From CAXMST01 sp963712765 (lineage in GTDB: Bacteria > Actinomycetota > Thermoleophilia > Solirubrobacterales > 70-9), in NCBI GenBank assembly GCA_963712765.1, contig CAVQIX010000003.1, forward strand, positions 310,001 to 374,000: 64,000 bases of DNA, given 5' to 3'. The notes under the pieces were generated by a model, which saw only the letters and a list, made by a program, of their open reading frames with translations, made no database searches and was not told the origin of the DNA. The translations under genes and the position numbers were made by a program. Every line of letters starts with the position of its first letter. Position 1 is the stretch's first letter. Positions 50,686 to 59,288 of this stretch are shown here, piece after piece.

Positions 50686-51726
50686 ATGGGCTCGTTTCAA
50701 CGCTCCGCCGGCGATCGTGCGATCGAGGTCGAGGGTCTCGTCAAGCAGTTCAAGAAGGGTCCGCTCGCCGTCGACGGGATCGACCTCCACGTAGAGGCGG
50801 GGGAGATCTACGGCTTCCTCGGCCCCAACGGAGCGGGCAAGTCAACCACGGTTCTGATGCTGACCACGCTGTTGCCGCCGACCGGCGGCACCGCGCGCGT
50901 AGGTGGCCACGACGTGATCCGCGAAGGTCCGAGGGTTCGCGAGGTGATCGGTGCCGCCCTGCAGGAGGCGGCGCTCGACATGCACCTGACGGCGCGCGAG
51001 CACATGCGGCTGCAGACAGGTCTGCAGGGGGTGCCGAAGGCGGACCGTCGCCGGCTCGGTGACGAGCTGATCGAGCGCGTCGGTCTCGCCGAGGCGGCCG
51101 ACCGCCGCGTCGGCGGCTACTCGGGCGGCATGAAGCGCCGCCTGGATCTGGCTCTCGCTCTCGTCCACGGCCCGCGGATTCTCTTCCTCGACGAGCCGAC
51201 CACCGGCCTTGACCCCCAGAGCCGGACCTCGCTGTGGGGGGAGGTCGAGCGCCTCGCGCGGGAGGAGGGCATGACGGTGTTTCTCACCACCCAGTACCTG
51301 GAGGAGGCCGATGCACTGGCCGACCGGGTCGGGATCATCGATCGTGGCCACATCGTCGCCGAGGGGACGCCCACCGCGCTCAAAGCCGAGATCGGCGCCC
51401 CGAGCGTCGAGGCGATACCGAGCGACCCGGCCGACCACGACCGGTTGGCCGAGGTCCTCAACCGCTTCGCAGGCCCCGGGGAATGCGCGGAGCCGACCCG
51501 CGATGCGGTCGCGGTCCGCCTCGCCGACGACAACGACGGTCTCGCCGGCGTGATCAGGGCGCTCGACGCCGAGAGCATCGGCCTGGCCCACCTGCAGCTG
51601 CACGAGCCGACCCTCGACGACGTCTTCCTCGACAAGACCGGGCGAACCCTCGAGGGCGCGGGCGAGTCGGGGGCTCCGTCCACGGCGGCCGGGGGGGCCG
51701 ACGCTCCCGAGGCGGTCGGCGCCTGA
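50686..51726 (+). CDS. ABC exporter ATP-binding protein (DrrA-like)
   Basis: 346 residues. Walker A GPNGAGKSTTVLML, Q-loop ALQEAAL, signature YSGGMKRRLDLALAL, Walker B ILFLDEPTTGLDP and H-loop-region TTQYLEEADALADR. The C-terminal DrrA-type domain follows (LQLHEPTLDDVFLDKTGRTL). Starts 2 nt after thrB and is followed 1 nt later by its permeases: an ABC-2 exporter of drug, lipid or polysaccharide type. Confidence 0.94.
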   Translation: MGSFQRSAGDRAIEVEGLVKQFKKGPLAVDGIDLHVEAGEIYGFLGPNGAGKSTTVLMLTTLLPPTGGTARVGGHDVIREGPRVREVIGAALQEAALDMHLTAREHMRLQTGLQGVPKADRRRLGDELIERVGLAEAADRRVGGYSGGMKRRLDLALALVHGPRILFLDEPTTGLDPQSRTSLWGEVERLAREEGMTVFLTTQYLEEADALADRVGIIDRGHIVAEGTPTALKAEIGAPSVEAIPSDPADHDRLAEVLNRFAGPGECAEPTRDAVAVRLADDNDGLAGVIRALDAESIGLAHLQLHEPTLDDVFLDKTGRTLEGAGESGAPSTAAGGADAPEAVGA

Positions 51727-51727
51727 G

Positions 51728-52504
51728 ATGGGCGCCCAGCTGGGGGCTACGTTCGAGGTCGCGCGGCGTTCCTTCATGCGGGCCCTGCGCCAGCCCGCGG
51801 TCGTCTTCCCGGCGCTGATCTTCCCCCTCTTCCTGCTGGCGGTCAACGTCGGCGGACTCGACAGCACCACGCAGCTGCCCGGCTTCCCCGCCGACAGCTA
51901 TCTCACCTTCGCTCTCGCCGTCCCCTTCATCCAGGGCGCGATCTTCGTGCTCCTCAACTCCGGCACCGATCTCGCCACCGACATCGAGACGGGCTTCCTC
52001 GATCGCATGGCCCTGACGCCGATCGGCGGGGCCGGTCTGCTCGCCGGCGGGCTCGGTGGGGTGATGGCGGTGGCGATCTTCCAGACGGGCTTCTATCTGC
52101 TCTGTGGCTACCTCGCCGGCGCCACCTTCGCCGCCGGCCTTGCGGGCATCCCGGTCCTGTTCGCGCTCTCGATCTCGATCTCGTTCGCCTTCGGCTGCGT
52201 CGGCGCGTTCGCGGCGCTGCGGACCGGGAGCAGCGAGGTGATGCAGGGACTGTTCCCGGTCTTCTTCGTCTTCCTCTTCTTCTCCTCGATGGCCCTGCCG
52301 CGCGACCTGATCGAGCAGGACTGGTTCCGCACGGTGGCCACGATCAACCCGGTCAGCTACCTGATCGAGGGGGTTCGCAGCCTTTACACGGTCGGCTTTG
52401 ACGGCGAGGCGCTGGCGCTCGCCTTCGGCTTCGCCGCGCTGATCGCGACGGTCTTTCTCACCGGCGCAGCGATCGCGCTGCGCGGCAGGCTGGTGCGGAC
52501 GTGA
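51728..52504 (+). CDS. ABC-2 type permease subunit 1
   Basis: 258 residues with six hydrophobic segments. The pattern RQPAVVFPALIFPLFLLAV near the N-terminus and LPRDLIEQDWFRTVATINPVSYLIEG near the end are typical of DrrB-type permeases. Overlaps the second permease by 4 nt, so the complex is probably a heterodimer driven by the ATPase at 50686. Confidence 0.92.
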   Translation: MGAQLGATFEVARRSFMRALRQPAVVFPALIFPLFLLAVNVGGLDSTTQLPGFPADSYLTFALAVPFIQGAIFVLLNSGTDLATDIETGFLDRMALTPIGGAGLLAGGLGGVMAVAIFQTGFYLLCGYLAGATFAAGLAGIPVLFALSISISFAFGCVGAFAALRTGSSEVMQGLFPVFFVFLFFSSMALPRDLIEQDWFRTVATINPVSYLIEGVRSLYTVGFDGEALALAFGFAALIATVFLTGAAIALRGRLVRT

Positions 52505-53277
52505 GCTCGCGCTTCAGCTCGGTTGCGCTTGCCGTCGGCTGGCGCAACACCCATAACTTCGCCACAAATCCCGCGCTGATCCTCCCGGCGCTGCTCTTCC
52601 CGCTCTTCTTCTTCGCGGCCTTTGCCGGCGGTCTCTCCAGGGTCGACTCCACTCCCGGCTTCGACTACCCGAACGGCTACACCGCGTTCGAGTTCGCTTT
52701 CGTCCTCCTCCAGGCCGCCGCCTTCGGCGGCGTCTTCACCGGCTTCGGAATCGCTCGCGACTTCGAGTCCGGTTTCGGTCGGCGACTGTTGCTCGCGGCT
52801 CCCAACCGGCTCGGGATCCTCGCCGGCTACGTCGGCTCCGCGCTGGTCCGGGGCGGGGCGGTCGGAACGATGCTGTTCGCGATCGCGCTGCTGACCGGGA
52901 TGAGGGTCAGCTCCAACGCGGTCGAGTTGGTCGGTCTGCTCACGCTCGCCCTGCTGGTCAGCCTCGCGGCGGCGCTCTTTGCCGCCGGCATCGCCCTGAG
53001 GTTCCGCAGCATTCAGGCGGGTCCCCTGATGCAGACTCCGGTCTTCCTGATCCTCTTCCTCGCCCCGGTCTACGTCCCCTTCGATCTGCTCCAGTCCTGG
53101 ATCCAGACTGCCGCCTCGATCAACCCGATCACGCCGATCATCGAGGCCGTCCGGGGCCTGATCGCCGGCGAGCCCGAGAAGGTCCCGCTCGCCTTCGGCC
53201 TCGGCCTCGGCCTGGTCGTCGCCTTCATGGTCTGGGCGGTGCGCGGCGTCCGTAGCGCCGAGGCCGCGGGCGGCTAG
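52501..53277 (+). CDS. ABC-2 type permease subunit 2
   Basis: 258 residues, same architecture as subunit 1: TNPALILPALLFPLFFFAAF, several helices and LLQSWIQTAASINPITPIIEAVRGL. Equal length and shared motifs show the two permeases arose by duplication. GTG start overlaps the upstream stop. Confidence 0.92.
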   Translation: MSSRFSSVALAVGWRNTHNFATNPALILPALLFPLFFFAAFAGGLSRVDSTPGFDYPNGYTAFEFAFVLLQAAAFGGVFTGFGIARDFESGFGRRLLLAAPNRLGILAGYVGSALVRGGAVGTMLFAIALLTGMRVSSNAVELVGLLTLALLVSLAAALFAAGIALRFRSIQAGPLMQTPVFLILFLAPVYVPFDLLQSWIQTAASINPITPIIEAVRGLIAGEPEKVPLAFGLGLGLVVAFMVWAVRGVRSAEAAGG

Positions 53278-53344
53278 CTGGCGCCGGGTCCACCGTCAAA
53301 GGAGGCGATGAGCGGTCGCCGATCGGCGGCTGGACGATTCGGAC

Positions 53345-54175
53345 CTATGCCAGCGTGCCCACGGGCTCGGTCTCGGCGAGCACGCGCGGAGGCAGGGCCT
53401 CGCGACGGACCCCCTCGAGCCTGGGGAGGCGCTCCGGCATACCCAGGCGGGAGATGATCTCGGCGCTGAGCGCGAGGTAATCGCAGCCGCGGTCGGGCCG
53501 GTAGTCGAGGATCGGCACCGCGCGTTCGGCCGACTCCGCGTAGGCGATCGACTGGCGGATCACGGTGTCGAAGACCTTGCCGGGAAAGCGCTCGTCAAGC
53601 GCCTCCAACGTCTGGCGGGCGTGCTTGGTTCGCATGTTGGCGATGTTGAGCACGACGCCGAGCAGTTCGAGCTCGGCGTTGAGCGTGTCGCGGGCAAGAT
53701 TGAAGATCTCCATCGCCTGCTCGACGCCCTGCAGCGAGAAGTGCTGGGCCTGGGTCGAGAGGATCGCGTGGCTGGAGGCGACCAGGGCGTTGACGGTCAG
53801 CAGTCCAAGGGTCGGGGGGCAGTCGATCAGGACGACGTCGTAGCGGCGCTTGACATCACGAAGCGCGTTGCGCATCGTCACCTCGCGGCCGATCTTCCCG
53901 GCGAGCACGAGCTCGGCCTCCGCCAGACCGAGGTTTGCCGGGATCACGTCCCCATGGATCGCGTCGGCGGCCCGCGCCTGTCCGGCGAGGACCTCGCCGA
54001 GGGTCGGCTGGGCCTCGGGATCGACGTCGAAGTAATCGGAGAGGTTGCCCTGGGGATCGGCGTCGATCGAGAGCACCTCGAGCCCGATCCGGCGCAGGAC
54101 GTCGGCGATCGAACGAACGGTCGTGGTCTTCCCGGTGCCGCCTTTCTGAGACAGCACCGCGATCGTCACCGACAT
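53345..54175 (-). CDS. ParA/Soj-family ATPase without adjacent ParB
   Basis: 276 residues. Deviant Walker A VLSQKGGTGKTTTVRSIAD, IDADPQGNLSDYF (Walker A'), and Walker B VVLIDCPPTLGLLTVNAL with QAQHFSLQGVEQ. It lacks a DNA-binding N-terminal extension, so it is Soj-like. No parB or parS-like repeat lies nearby; the next gene upstream in the same direction encodes an FHA protein. It may position a cellular cargo rather than the chromosome. Confidence 0.9.
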   Translation of the reverse strand: MSVTIAVLSQKGGTGKTTTVRSIADVLRRIGLEVLSIDADPQGNLSDYFDVDPEAQPTLGEVLAGQARAADAIHGDVIPANLGLAEAELVLAGKIGREVTMRNALRDVKRRYDVVLIDCPPTLGLLTVNALVASSHAILSTQAQHFSLQGVEQAMEIFNLARDTLNAELELLGVVLNIANMRTKHARQTLEALDERFPGKVFDTVIRQSIAYAESAERAVPILDYRPDRGCDYLALSAEIISRLGMPERLPRLEGVRREALPPRVLAETEPVGTLA

Positions 54176-54219
54176 TGGTCCCCCCGCGCGGCGGGTTCCC
54201 GTTCGTAGAGCACGCCGCG

Positions 54220-54225
54220 ACTATA
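54220..54225 (-). promoter_or_regulatory. -10 box (TATAGT) upstream of the ParA gene
   Basis: TATAGT on the minus strand, about 45 nt before the ATG at 54175, giving a leader of about 38 nt with a G-rich site (GGGGGGA) near the ATG. Confidence 0.45.
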
Positions 54226-54256
54226 GATGCCCCCAGCACGACGGGGGCGGGTGGAC

Positions 54257-54670
54257 TCAGGCGACGGGGTGGCGCTCGCGCTCGCCGGCCAAGACGATCA
54301 TCCGGTACGGACCGATCACTACCTCGTCGCCGCCGTTCAGCTCCGCGCAGCGGACACGCTCGCCGTTGACGTAGACCCCGCTGTGGCTGCGGTCGTCGAT
54401 CACGTGGAGGATCTCGTCGCTGTCGCGGATCACGCGAGCGTGGATCCGCGCGACCTCGGGATGAGCGAGGCGGATCTGGGCCTGTGGGCTGCTGCCGAGT
54501 GTGCTCCAGCCGATCGGCACCTCGATTCGCTCGCTCTCGTCGTCGGGGCCGGTGGCGATCAGCGCAGGATCATGATCGTGGTGGGCCGACTCGAACGGAT
54601 CCCAGTCGAATCGGCGCGCGGGGGACTGCGCCGCGGCACTCACATCGGGACTGCCAGTGATCATCAGCAC
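54257..54670 (-). CDS. FHA-domain protein
   Basis: 137 residues. The FHA core is VPIGWSTLGSSPQAQIRLAHPEVARIHARVI followed by HSGVYVNGERV, with the phospho-Thr binding residues partly changed (GSS for GRS, HPEVARIHA for S-x-x-H). FHA domains bind phosphothreonine peptides. The N-terminal 45 residues are unrelated to known domains. The start (GTG 54670 or ATG 54664) is not settled; TACAAT lies just upstream at 54675-54680. Same direction as ParA, 81 bp apart. Confidence 0.85.
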   Translation of the reverse strand: MLMITGSPDVSAAAQSPARRFDWDPFESAHHDHDPALIATGPDDESERIEVPIGWSTLGSSPQAQIRLAHPEVARIHARVIRDSDEILHVIDDRSHSGVYVNGERVRCAELNGGDEVVIGPYRMIVLAGERERHPVA

Positions 54671-54736
54671 GAAGATTGTAGCCCCGGCCGGGCCGGCTTT
54701 CCACTCGATCGGGGCGTGGGTTCTCCGCAGTTTCCG

Positions 54737-55045
54737 TCAGACGGCGCGGCGCACGTTCATCGCGCCGCCGAAGGAGCGGATCCGGACGACCGACTCCGAA
54801 GGGCCGATCCTCTCACCGCGGCCGCTCGCCTCGCATCGCTCGCAGACCCAGCCGCTCTTGCGTCTGCCGGAGCGCCGCACGACCGTCTCGCCGACGAGCG
54901 GGAAGCGCTCGCAGCAGGCGCAGCGGGCCACGCCGTCGATCGCCTCGCGACCGTGGCTGTGGCGGTCGTCGGGGACGGATGGGGCGGCGGGCACGGCACC
55001 GTCGCGGGTGAGCAGTGAGGACCCTGATGCAGTTGCGGCTTCCAT
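54737..55045 (-). CDS. Small zinc-ribbon-like protein, unknown function
   Basis: 102 residues. A CxxC pair (ARCACCERFPLVGETVV) and a second CxxC (SGWVCERCEASG) 25-30 residues later form a plausible four-Cys zinc ribbon, followed by a conserved-looking VVRIRSFGGAMNVRRA tail. The first ~35 residues are low complexity and the start may be further in. It is divergent from the SRPBCC gene. Not assigned to any family I know by name. Confidence 0.6.
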   Translation of the reverse strand: MEAATASGSSLLTRDGAVPAAPSVPDDRHSHGREAIDGVARCACCERFPLVGETVVRRSGRRKSGWVCERCEASGRGERIGPSESVVRIRSFGGAMNVRRAV

Positions 55046-55107
55046 GCCGTCGACCTTCGCCGCCGCCGCCCGCGCTCCTTCCGATGCGCGCGCGTGCTCC
55101 GCAGGGA

Positions 55108-55113
55108 TAGAAT
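55108..55113 (+). promoter_or_regulatory. -10 box (TAGAAT) of SRPBCC gene
   Basis: TAGAAT ends 9 nt before the ATG at 55123; no Shine-Dalgarno. Confidence 0.45.
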
Positions 55114-55122
55114 CGCGGCGCG

Positions 55123-55620
55123 ATGCGCCCGGTGACCGCCACGATCTCGATCGACGCTCCCCGCGAGCAGGTGTTCGAGGCGATCGCCGACCTCGCCAAC
55201 CGTCCCGCCTTCTGCGATCACTTCGCGGAGCACTTCCACCTGGAGCGTCTGCAGTCGCGCGGACTCGGTGCCGCGGCGCGCTTCCGGGCCGCCGCGCCCC
55301 GCTTCCCGATCTGGATGGAGACGGTTGTCACCGAGGAGGAGGAGCCCTACCGCCTTATCGAGCGCGGCAGGGGGTCGAAGGCGGATCGGATGGAGACCGG
55401 AACGGCCTGGGAACTGGTTGAGGGCGGCTCGGCGGCTATGACCGAGGTGACCGTGACCTTCTGGATCGAGACCGAGAACAGGGTTGACAAGGGGATGTCG
55501 AAGTTCGGGGCCGGTCGCTGGTATCGGAAGCAGTGGAAGACCGCGCTGGAGCGCCTTCGCGACATGCTCGAGGCGGGAGAGCCGCTCGAGCCTGTGAGGG
55601 TCGCGGGTGCAAGCCGCTAG
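55123..55620 (+). CDS. SRPBCC (START/polyketide-cyclase-like) domain protein
   Basis: 165 residues. TATISIDAPREQVFEAIADLANRPAF is the typical first strand and helix; the long C-terminal helix is KQWKTALERLRDMLEAGEPL. Such proteins bind a hydrophobic ligand or act in cell-envelope lipid handling; nothing here identifies the ligand. Confidence 0.85.
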   Translation: MRPVTATISIDAPREQVFEAIADLANRPAFCDHFAEHFHLERLQSRGLGAAARFRAAAPRFPIWMETVVTEEEEPYRLIERGRGSKADRMETGTAWELVEGGSAAMTEVTVTFWIETENRVDKGMSKFGAGRWYRKQWKTALERLRDMLEAGEPLEPVRVAGASR

Positions 55621-55654
55621 GTGAGTGGCGCGCCACCAGCCCGCTGAGCGCATA

Positions 55655-55660
55655 TAGACT
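55655..55660 (+). promoter_or_regulatory. -10 box (TAGACT) of lipoprotein gene
   Basis: TAGACT ends 10 nt before the ATG at 55671; TATAGA overlaps it one step upstream. The leader would be only a few nucleotides. Confidence 0.45.
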
Positions 55661-55670
55661 GCTGCCCTTC

Positions 55671-56213
55671 ATGCGACTGAGACTGCCGACAACGCTGCTG
55701 CTGCTCGCCGCCTGCGCCTCGCTCGCCGTGCTCAGCGGCTGTGGCGAGGAGGAGAAGGGGGGCGAGGCAATCGAGGGCGAAGCCCTGGAGCTCGGCGAGC
55801 TCAGCTACACGGTGCAGATCACCCGCTTCCTCAACCCGGACGCCAAGGAGGACCGGGTCTACCTTCGTGGGCTGGAGCCGCCGCCAATCGGCACCGACTA
55901 CCTCGGCGTCTTCATGCGGATCCAGAACGACGGCGACGAGGACGAGCGGATTCCATCCTCGTTCCCGGTCGTCGACACCCGCGAGAACACCTTCGAGGCG
56001 ATCGAGACCGACAGCCCCTTCGCGCTTGAGCTCGGTGCGGAGATCCCCGCCGGTGGGCGGATTCCGGCTTTCGACACGCCTGCGGCGTCCGGCCCGATCA
56101 AGGGCTCGATGCTGGTCTATCTGCTCGATGAAGCCTCGAACGAGAACCGGCCTCTGGAGCTCGAGATCGCTGGACCCGACGGGGAGATCTCGTTCATCAA
56201 GCTCGACCTCTAG
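55671..56213 (+). CDS. Lipoprotein with DUF4352-like immunoprotective domain
   Basis: 180 residues. Signal peptide MRLRLPTTLLLLAACASLAV with lipobox LSGC|GEE. The mature part (LGELSYTVQITRFLNP, DYLGVFMRIQNDGDEDERIP, GGRIPAFDTPAASGPIKGSM) resembles the Ig-like DUF4352/TRF2-type fold of exported lipoproteins. Role unknown. Confidence 0.82.
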   Translation: MRLRLPTTLLLLAACASLAVLSGCGEEEKGGEAIEGEALELGELSYTVQITRFLNPDAKEDRVYLRGLEPPPIGTDYLGVFMRIQNDGDEDERIPSSFPVVDTRENTFEAIETDSPFALELGAEIPAGGRIPAFDTPAASGPIKGSMLVYLLDEASNENRPLELEIAGPDGEISFIKLDL

Positions 56214-56223
56214 TGAGGTCGGC

Positions 56224-56240
56224 GCCGGCGTCCTGCCGGC
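56224..56240. terminator. Hairpin between convergent genes
   Basis: gccggc (56224-56229) and gccggc (56235-56240) form a self-complementary 6-bp stem with a gtcct loop, between the convergent lipoprotein and PBP genes. Confidence 0.45.
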
Positions 56241-56274
56241 AACGGGCGCCTGAGGGCACGCAAGCGACCCGGGG

Positions 56275-58002
56275 CTACAGGCCCGCGGAGAGGATCTCGC
56301 GAGCGATCGGCGCCGCCACTACCCCGCCGTCGCCGTCGGCGTTGACGATCATCACCGCGATCGCCAAGCGCGGCTTGTCGGCGGGAGCGTAGGCGGCGAA
56401 CCAGGCGTCGACGTCCCCCTCGACCGGGGCGTCGGGATTGTCGGGATCAGGTGTGCCACCCGTTCCCAGTTCGGCGGTGCCCGTCTTGCCGGCCACCTGC
56501 ACGCCCGGCACCGAGGCAGCGGTGCCCGTACCTGAGCGCACCACCTCCTCCATCATCTTGGCGACCTGCTTGGCGACGCTTTGGTCGGTGACCTCGACAT
56601 CGCCGGTCTCGGACCGGAACTCCTGTCCCTTGACGAGCGGTGTCGGCGAGCGGACCCCGCCGTTGGCGATGGTCTGGGCCACGGAGGCCATCTGCAGGGG
56701 CGTCGCGAGAACCTGACCCTGGCCGATCGCGCTGACCGCGACATCGAGCTCGCTCCCGATCGGCGAGGGGATCGTGCTCGACGGCGGCTGGGTCGCCGCC
56801 AGGGCGTCCTCCCGGTAGATGGTCGGCGGCTGGTTGAAGCCGAACTTCTCGGCCAGCTCGAGCAGATTCTCCTCGCCGAGCTCCGCCCCCATCGGGGCGA
56901 ACACCGTGTTGCAGGACTTCGCGAAGCTGGCGACCAGGTTCCCCCCGCATGCCTCCTCGTGGGCGTTGTCGATCGCACGGCCGCCGACGTCGGTGCTGGT
57001 CAGCACCGGATACTGCTGTTCCGGTGAGGTAATCCCCTCATTCAGCCCTCCGACGGTGGTGATGATCTTGAAGGTCGACCCCGGTGGCTGAGGGGCTGAG
57101 AAAGCGACCCCCGATAGCGCCCGGACCTCGCCGTTTCGGGCGTCGAGCACGGCGACGCCCCCGAACTGCTCACCCAGCGCCGCCGCGGCGGCGTCCTGCA
57201 GGGCGAGGTCGAGGGTGGTGCGCAGCGGCTTGCCGGGCGTGGGCTCGCCCTCGGCGAGGGGCCGCCGCTCGCCGCCGCTGCGGGCGAACAGCTTGCCCCC
57301 CGGAACGCCGGCGAGGTCACCGTCGAAGGCGAGCTCCAGGCCGCTGGTTCCGGCCGGGGTCCCCTCGGGGAAGCCCTGCCTCGCCATCTGGGCGGCCCGC
57401 TGCTCGGGGGCCGTGCCGATCTCGCCGGTGACGATTCCTCCGGCGCCGCTGGTCACGCGGGCGTCGGCGGGGCCGCTCGCCAGCGGCGTACCGTCGAGTG
57501 CCAGGATCGGGGCCCGCTTCGGCGCCCTGGTCTTGCGGTCGAGAGTCTCGTCTGAGCGCAGCCCGGGAAAGACGTTGTTCGGTCGCCACGCGATCTTGCC
57601 GTCCTCGACGGGGAGCGCCAGCTCCCCTTCGACCGTCCCGAAGGAGTCGGTGTCGATCGTGAGATCGACCGCGATCACCTCATCCGAGCCCTCCTTCAGG
57701 GGACCGCGGGTCTCCCCGGCCTCAACCGCCTCGACCGTGGCGACCCGCTGGGCGCGGTCGTAGGCGCGCGTGAAGTCCTCCAGCGGCGTCTGGGCGGCGG
57801 CGGCGGGGGTCAGCTCGGCGTACATCGCCTCCAGGTCCTGCTGCTCCCAGGCCGCCGCGAAGCGCTCGGCGGCGTCGAGCCCGGGCGATCCAGAGGCGAC
57901 CACGACCCCGGCCCCGAAGGCGATTGCGGCGACAATGGCCAGCGGTGCGAACCGGACAAGCATCCGGCGGCGTCGGGCGGCGGTCCTGCTGTTGGGGCTC
58001 AC
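56275..58002 (-). CDS. Penicillin-binding transpeptidase (MecA-N/NTF2-like N-domain, class B-like)
   Basis: 575 residues. One N-terminal membrane helix (FAPLAIVAAIAFGAGVVVA), an NTF2-like MecA-N domain (ERFAAAWEQQDLEAMYAELTP), a dimer/linker region and a transpeptidase domain with all three active-site motifs: SxxK in PPGSTFKIIT, SxN in FAKSCNTVF and KTG in VAGKTGTAELG. It crosslinks peptidoglycan (D,D) outside the membrane. The MecA-type N-domain also occurs in low-affinity PBPs, but resistance cannot be inferred. GTG start; divergent from the MarP-like protease gene. Confidence 0.93.
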   Translation of the reverse strand: MSPNSRTAARRRRMLVRFAPLAIVAAIAFGAGVVVASGSPGLDAAERFAAAWEQQDLEAMYAELTPAAAAQTPLEDFTRAYDRAQRVATVEAVEAGETRGPLKEGSDEVIAVDLTIDTDSFGTVEGELALPVEDGKIAWRPNNVFPGLRSDETLDRKTRAPKRAPILALDGTPLASGPADARVTSGAGGIVTGEIGTAPEQRAAQMARQGFPEGTPAGTSGLELAFDGDLAGVPGGKLFARSGGERRPLAEGEPTPGKPLRTTLDLALQDAAAAALGEQFGGVAVLDARNGEVRALSGVAFSAPQPPGSTFKIITTVGGLNEGITSPEQQYPVLTSTDVGGRAIDNAHEEACGGNLVASFAKSCNTVFAPMGAELGEENLLELAEKFGFNQPPTIYREDALAATQPPSSTIPSPIGSELDVAVSAIGQGQVLATPLQMASVAQTIANGGVRSPTPLVKGQEFRSETGDVEVTDQSVAKQVAKMMEEVVRSGTGTAASVPGVQVAGKTGTAELGTGGTPDPDNPDAPVEGDVDAWFAAYAPADKPRLAIAVMIVNADGDGGVVAAPIAREILSAGL

Positions 58003-58061
58003 GGCTGGGAAGGTTCCTGGGTCAGGGGCTCGAGGGAGATGGCCTCGGATTCGCCCCCCTC

Positions 58062-58068
58062 TAGGCTA
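58062..58068. promoter_or_regulatory. Symmetric -10 region between PBP and MarP-like genes
   Basis: TAGGCTA reads TAGGCT on the plus strand (58062-58067) and TAGCCT on the minus strand (58068-58063), so one 7-bp element can serve as -10 in both directions. It would give leaders of about 36 and 54 nt. Confidence 0.4.
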
Positions 58069-58110
58069 CCTGCGCCATCCCTTGGCAACCGAGTCCTACC
58101 CCTACTACGC

Positions 58111-59262
58111 GTGACCGGAATCGACTGGATCATCATCGCCTTCGCCCTGCTGCTGGTGCCTTTGGGCTACCGGCAGGGGATGGTGGTCGGCGTGCTCACC
58201 CTCGGCGGCTTCGCCGCCGGAGCGCTGCTCGGCTCCCGGGTCGGCCCGCTGCTGCTCACGGAGGGCTCAGAGTCGGCCTATGCGCCGGCCGTGGCCCTGC
58301 TCGGCGGGCTGCTCCTCGGTGGAGTGCTGGCGATGGCGCTCGAGGGCCTCGGGGTCGCGCTTCGGGATCGGGTCGTCCGTGGCTCCGTTCCCCGCCGCCT
58401 CGATGCCGTCGGGGGAGGGGTGGTTCTCGCCCTGCTGGCGCTCTCGATCTCCTGGGTGATGGGCGCCGTGGCGCTGAACGCACCGGCTCTGAGCCAGTAT
58501 CGCGACGACATCCAGCGCTCGGCCATCCTCAGCGCGCTGAACGAGACCTTCCCCCCGTCGGGGCCGATCCTCAACGTCCTCAACCAGATCACCACCACGC
58601 CGGAGCTGCGCGGCCCCAGCGCTGACGTAGCGGCGCCGAAGAAGGGAATCCTCGCCGACCCCGATGTCGAGGCGGCCTCGGCGAGCGCCGTGCGCGTCCT
58701 CGGGACCGCCTGCGGCCTCAACATCTCCGGCTCGGGCTGGGTCGCGGGGCCGGAGCTGGTTATCACCAATGCCCACGTGATCGCGGGCGAGGACGACACC
58801 AGGATCGAGACCCGGGACGGCGCGGCGCTGGAGGCGACCCCAACCGTCTACAGACCCAAGGACGACATCGCCGTCCTTCGGGTACCGGGGCTCGGGCTCG
58901 AGCCTCTGGAGCTGGTCGACGATCCCGAGTCGGGGACTCCGGGGGCGATCGTCGGCTTCCCCGGCTCAGGGGAGTTCTCGGCCGAGCCGGCCCGTCTCGG
59001 CTCGACCGGCGAGGTCAGCAGTCAGGACTCCTACGGCCGCGGGCCGATCGATCGCGAGATGACCTCCTTCCGGGGTCAGGTGATCAGCGGCAACTCCGGT
59101 GGGCCGGTGATCGGCGACGATGGGCGGGTGCTCACCACCGTCTTTGCCTCGGCGCTCGGCAGCGACCGCCCGGAGGGCCTCGGCGTCCCCAACTCGATCG
59201 CCCGCAAGGTCCTGGGCCGGGCAGGGGGCCAGACCGGCACGGGGCCCTGCGCCTCGGGCTGA
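58111..59262 (+). CDS. MarP-like membrane serine protease (CvpA + trypsin domains)
   Basis: 383 residues: four N-terminal hydrophobic segments of the CvpA/colicin V type (GIDWIIIAFALLLVPLGYRQ and onward) and a periplasmic chymotrypsin-like domain. Catalytic triad: His in VITNAHVIAG, Asp in KDDIAVLRV and Ser in VISGNSGGPVIG. Cys in GTACGLN and in the C-terminal GPCASG match the disulfide of mycobacterial MarP, an acid- and oxidation-resistance protease. GTG at 58111 (MTGIDW) matches the short N-terminus of the family; the upstream ATG at 58039 would add a non-conserved tail. Confidence 0.9.
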   Translation: MTGIDWIIIAFALLLVPLGYRQGMVVGVLTLGGFAAGALLGSRVGPLLLTEGSESAYAPAVALLGGLLLGGVLAMALEGLGVALRDRVVRGSVPRRLDAVGGGVVLALLALSISWVMGAVALNAPALSQYRDDIQRSAILSALNETFPPSGPILNVLNQITTTPELRGPSADVAAPKKGILADPDVEAASASAVRVLGTACGLNISGSGWVAGPELVITNAHVIAGEDDTRIETRDGAALEATPTVYRPKDDIAVLRVPGLGLEPLELVDDPESGTPGAIVGFPGSGEFSAEPARLGSTGEVSSQDSYGRGPIDREMTSFRGQVISGNSGGPVIGDDGRVLTTVFASALGSDRPEGLGVPNSIARKVLGRAGGQTGTGPCASG

Positions 59263-59276
59263 GGCGGGGCCTTCTG

Positions 59277-59282
59277 TAGGCT
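59277..59282 (+). promoter_or_regulatory. -10 box (TAGGCT) of leaderless HxlR gene
   Basis: TAGGCT ends 6 nt before the ATG at 59289. Confidence 0.5.
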
Positions 59283-59288
59283 GATTGC

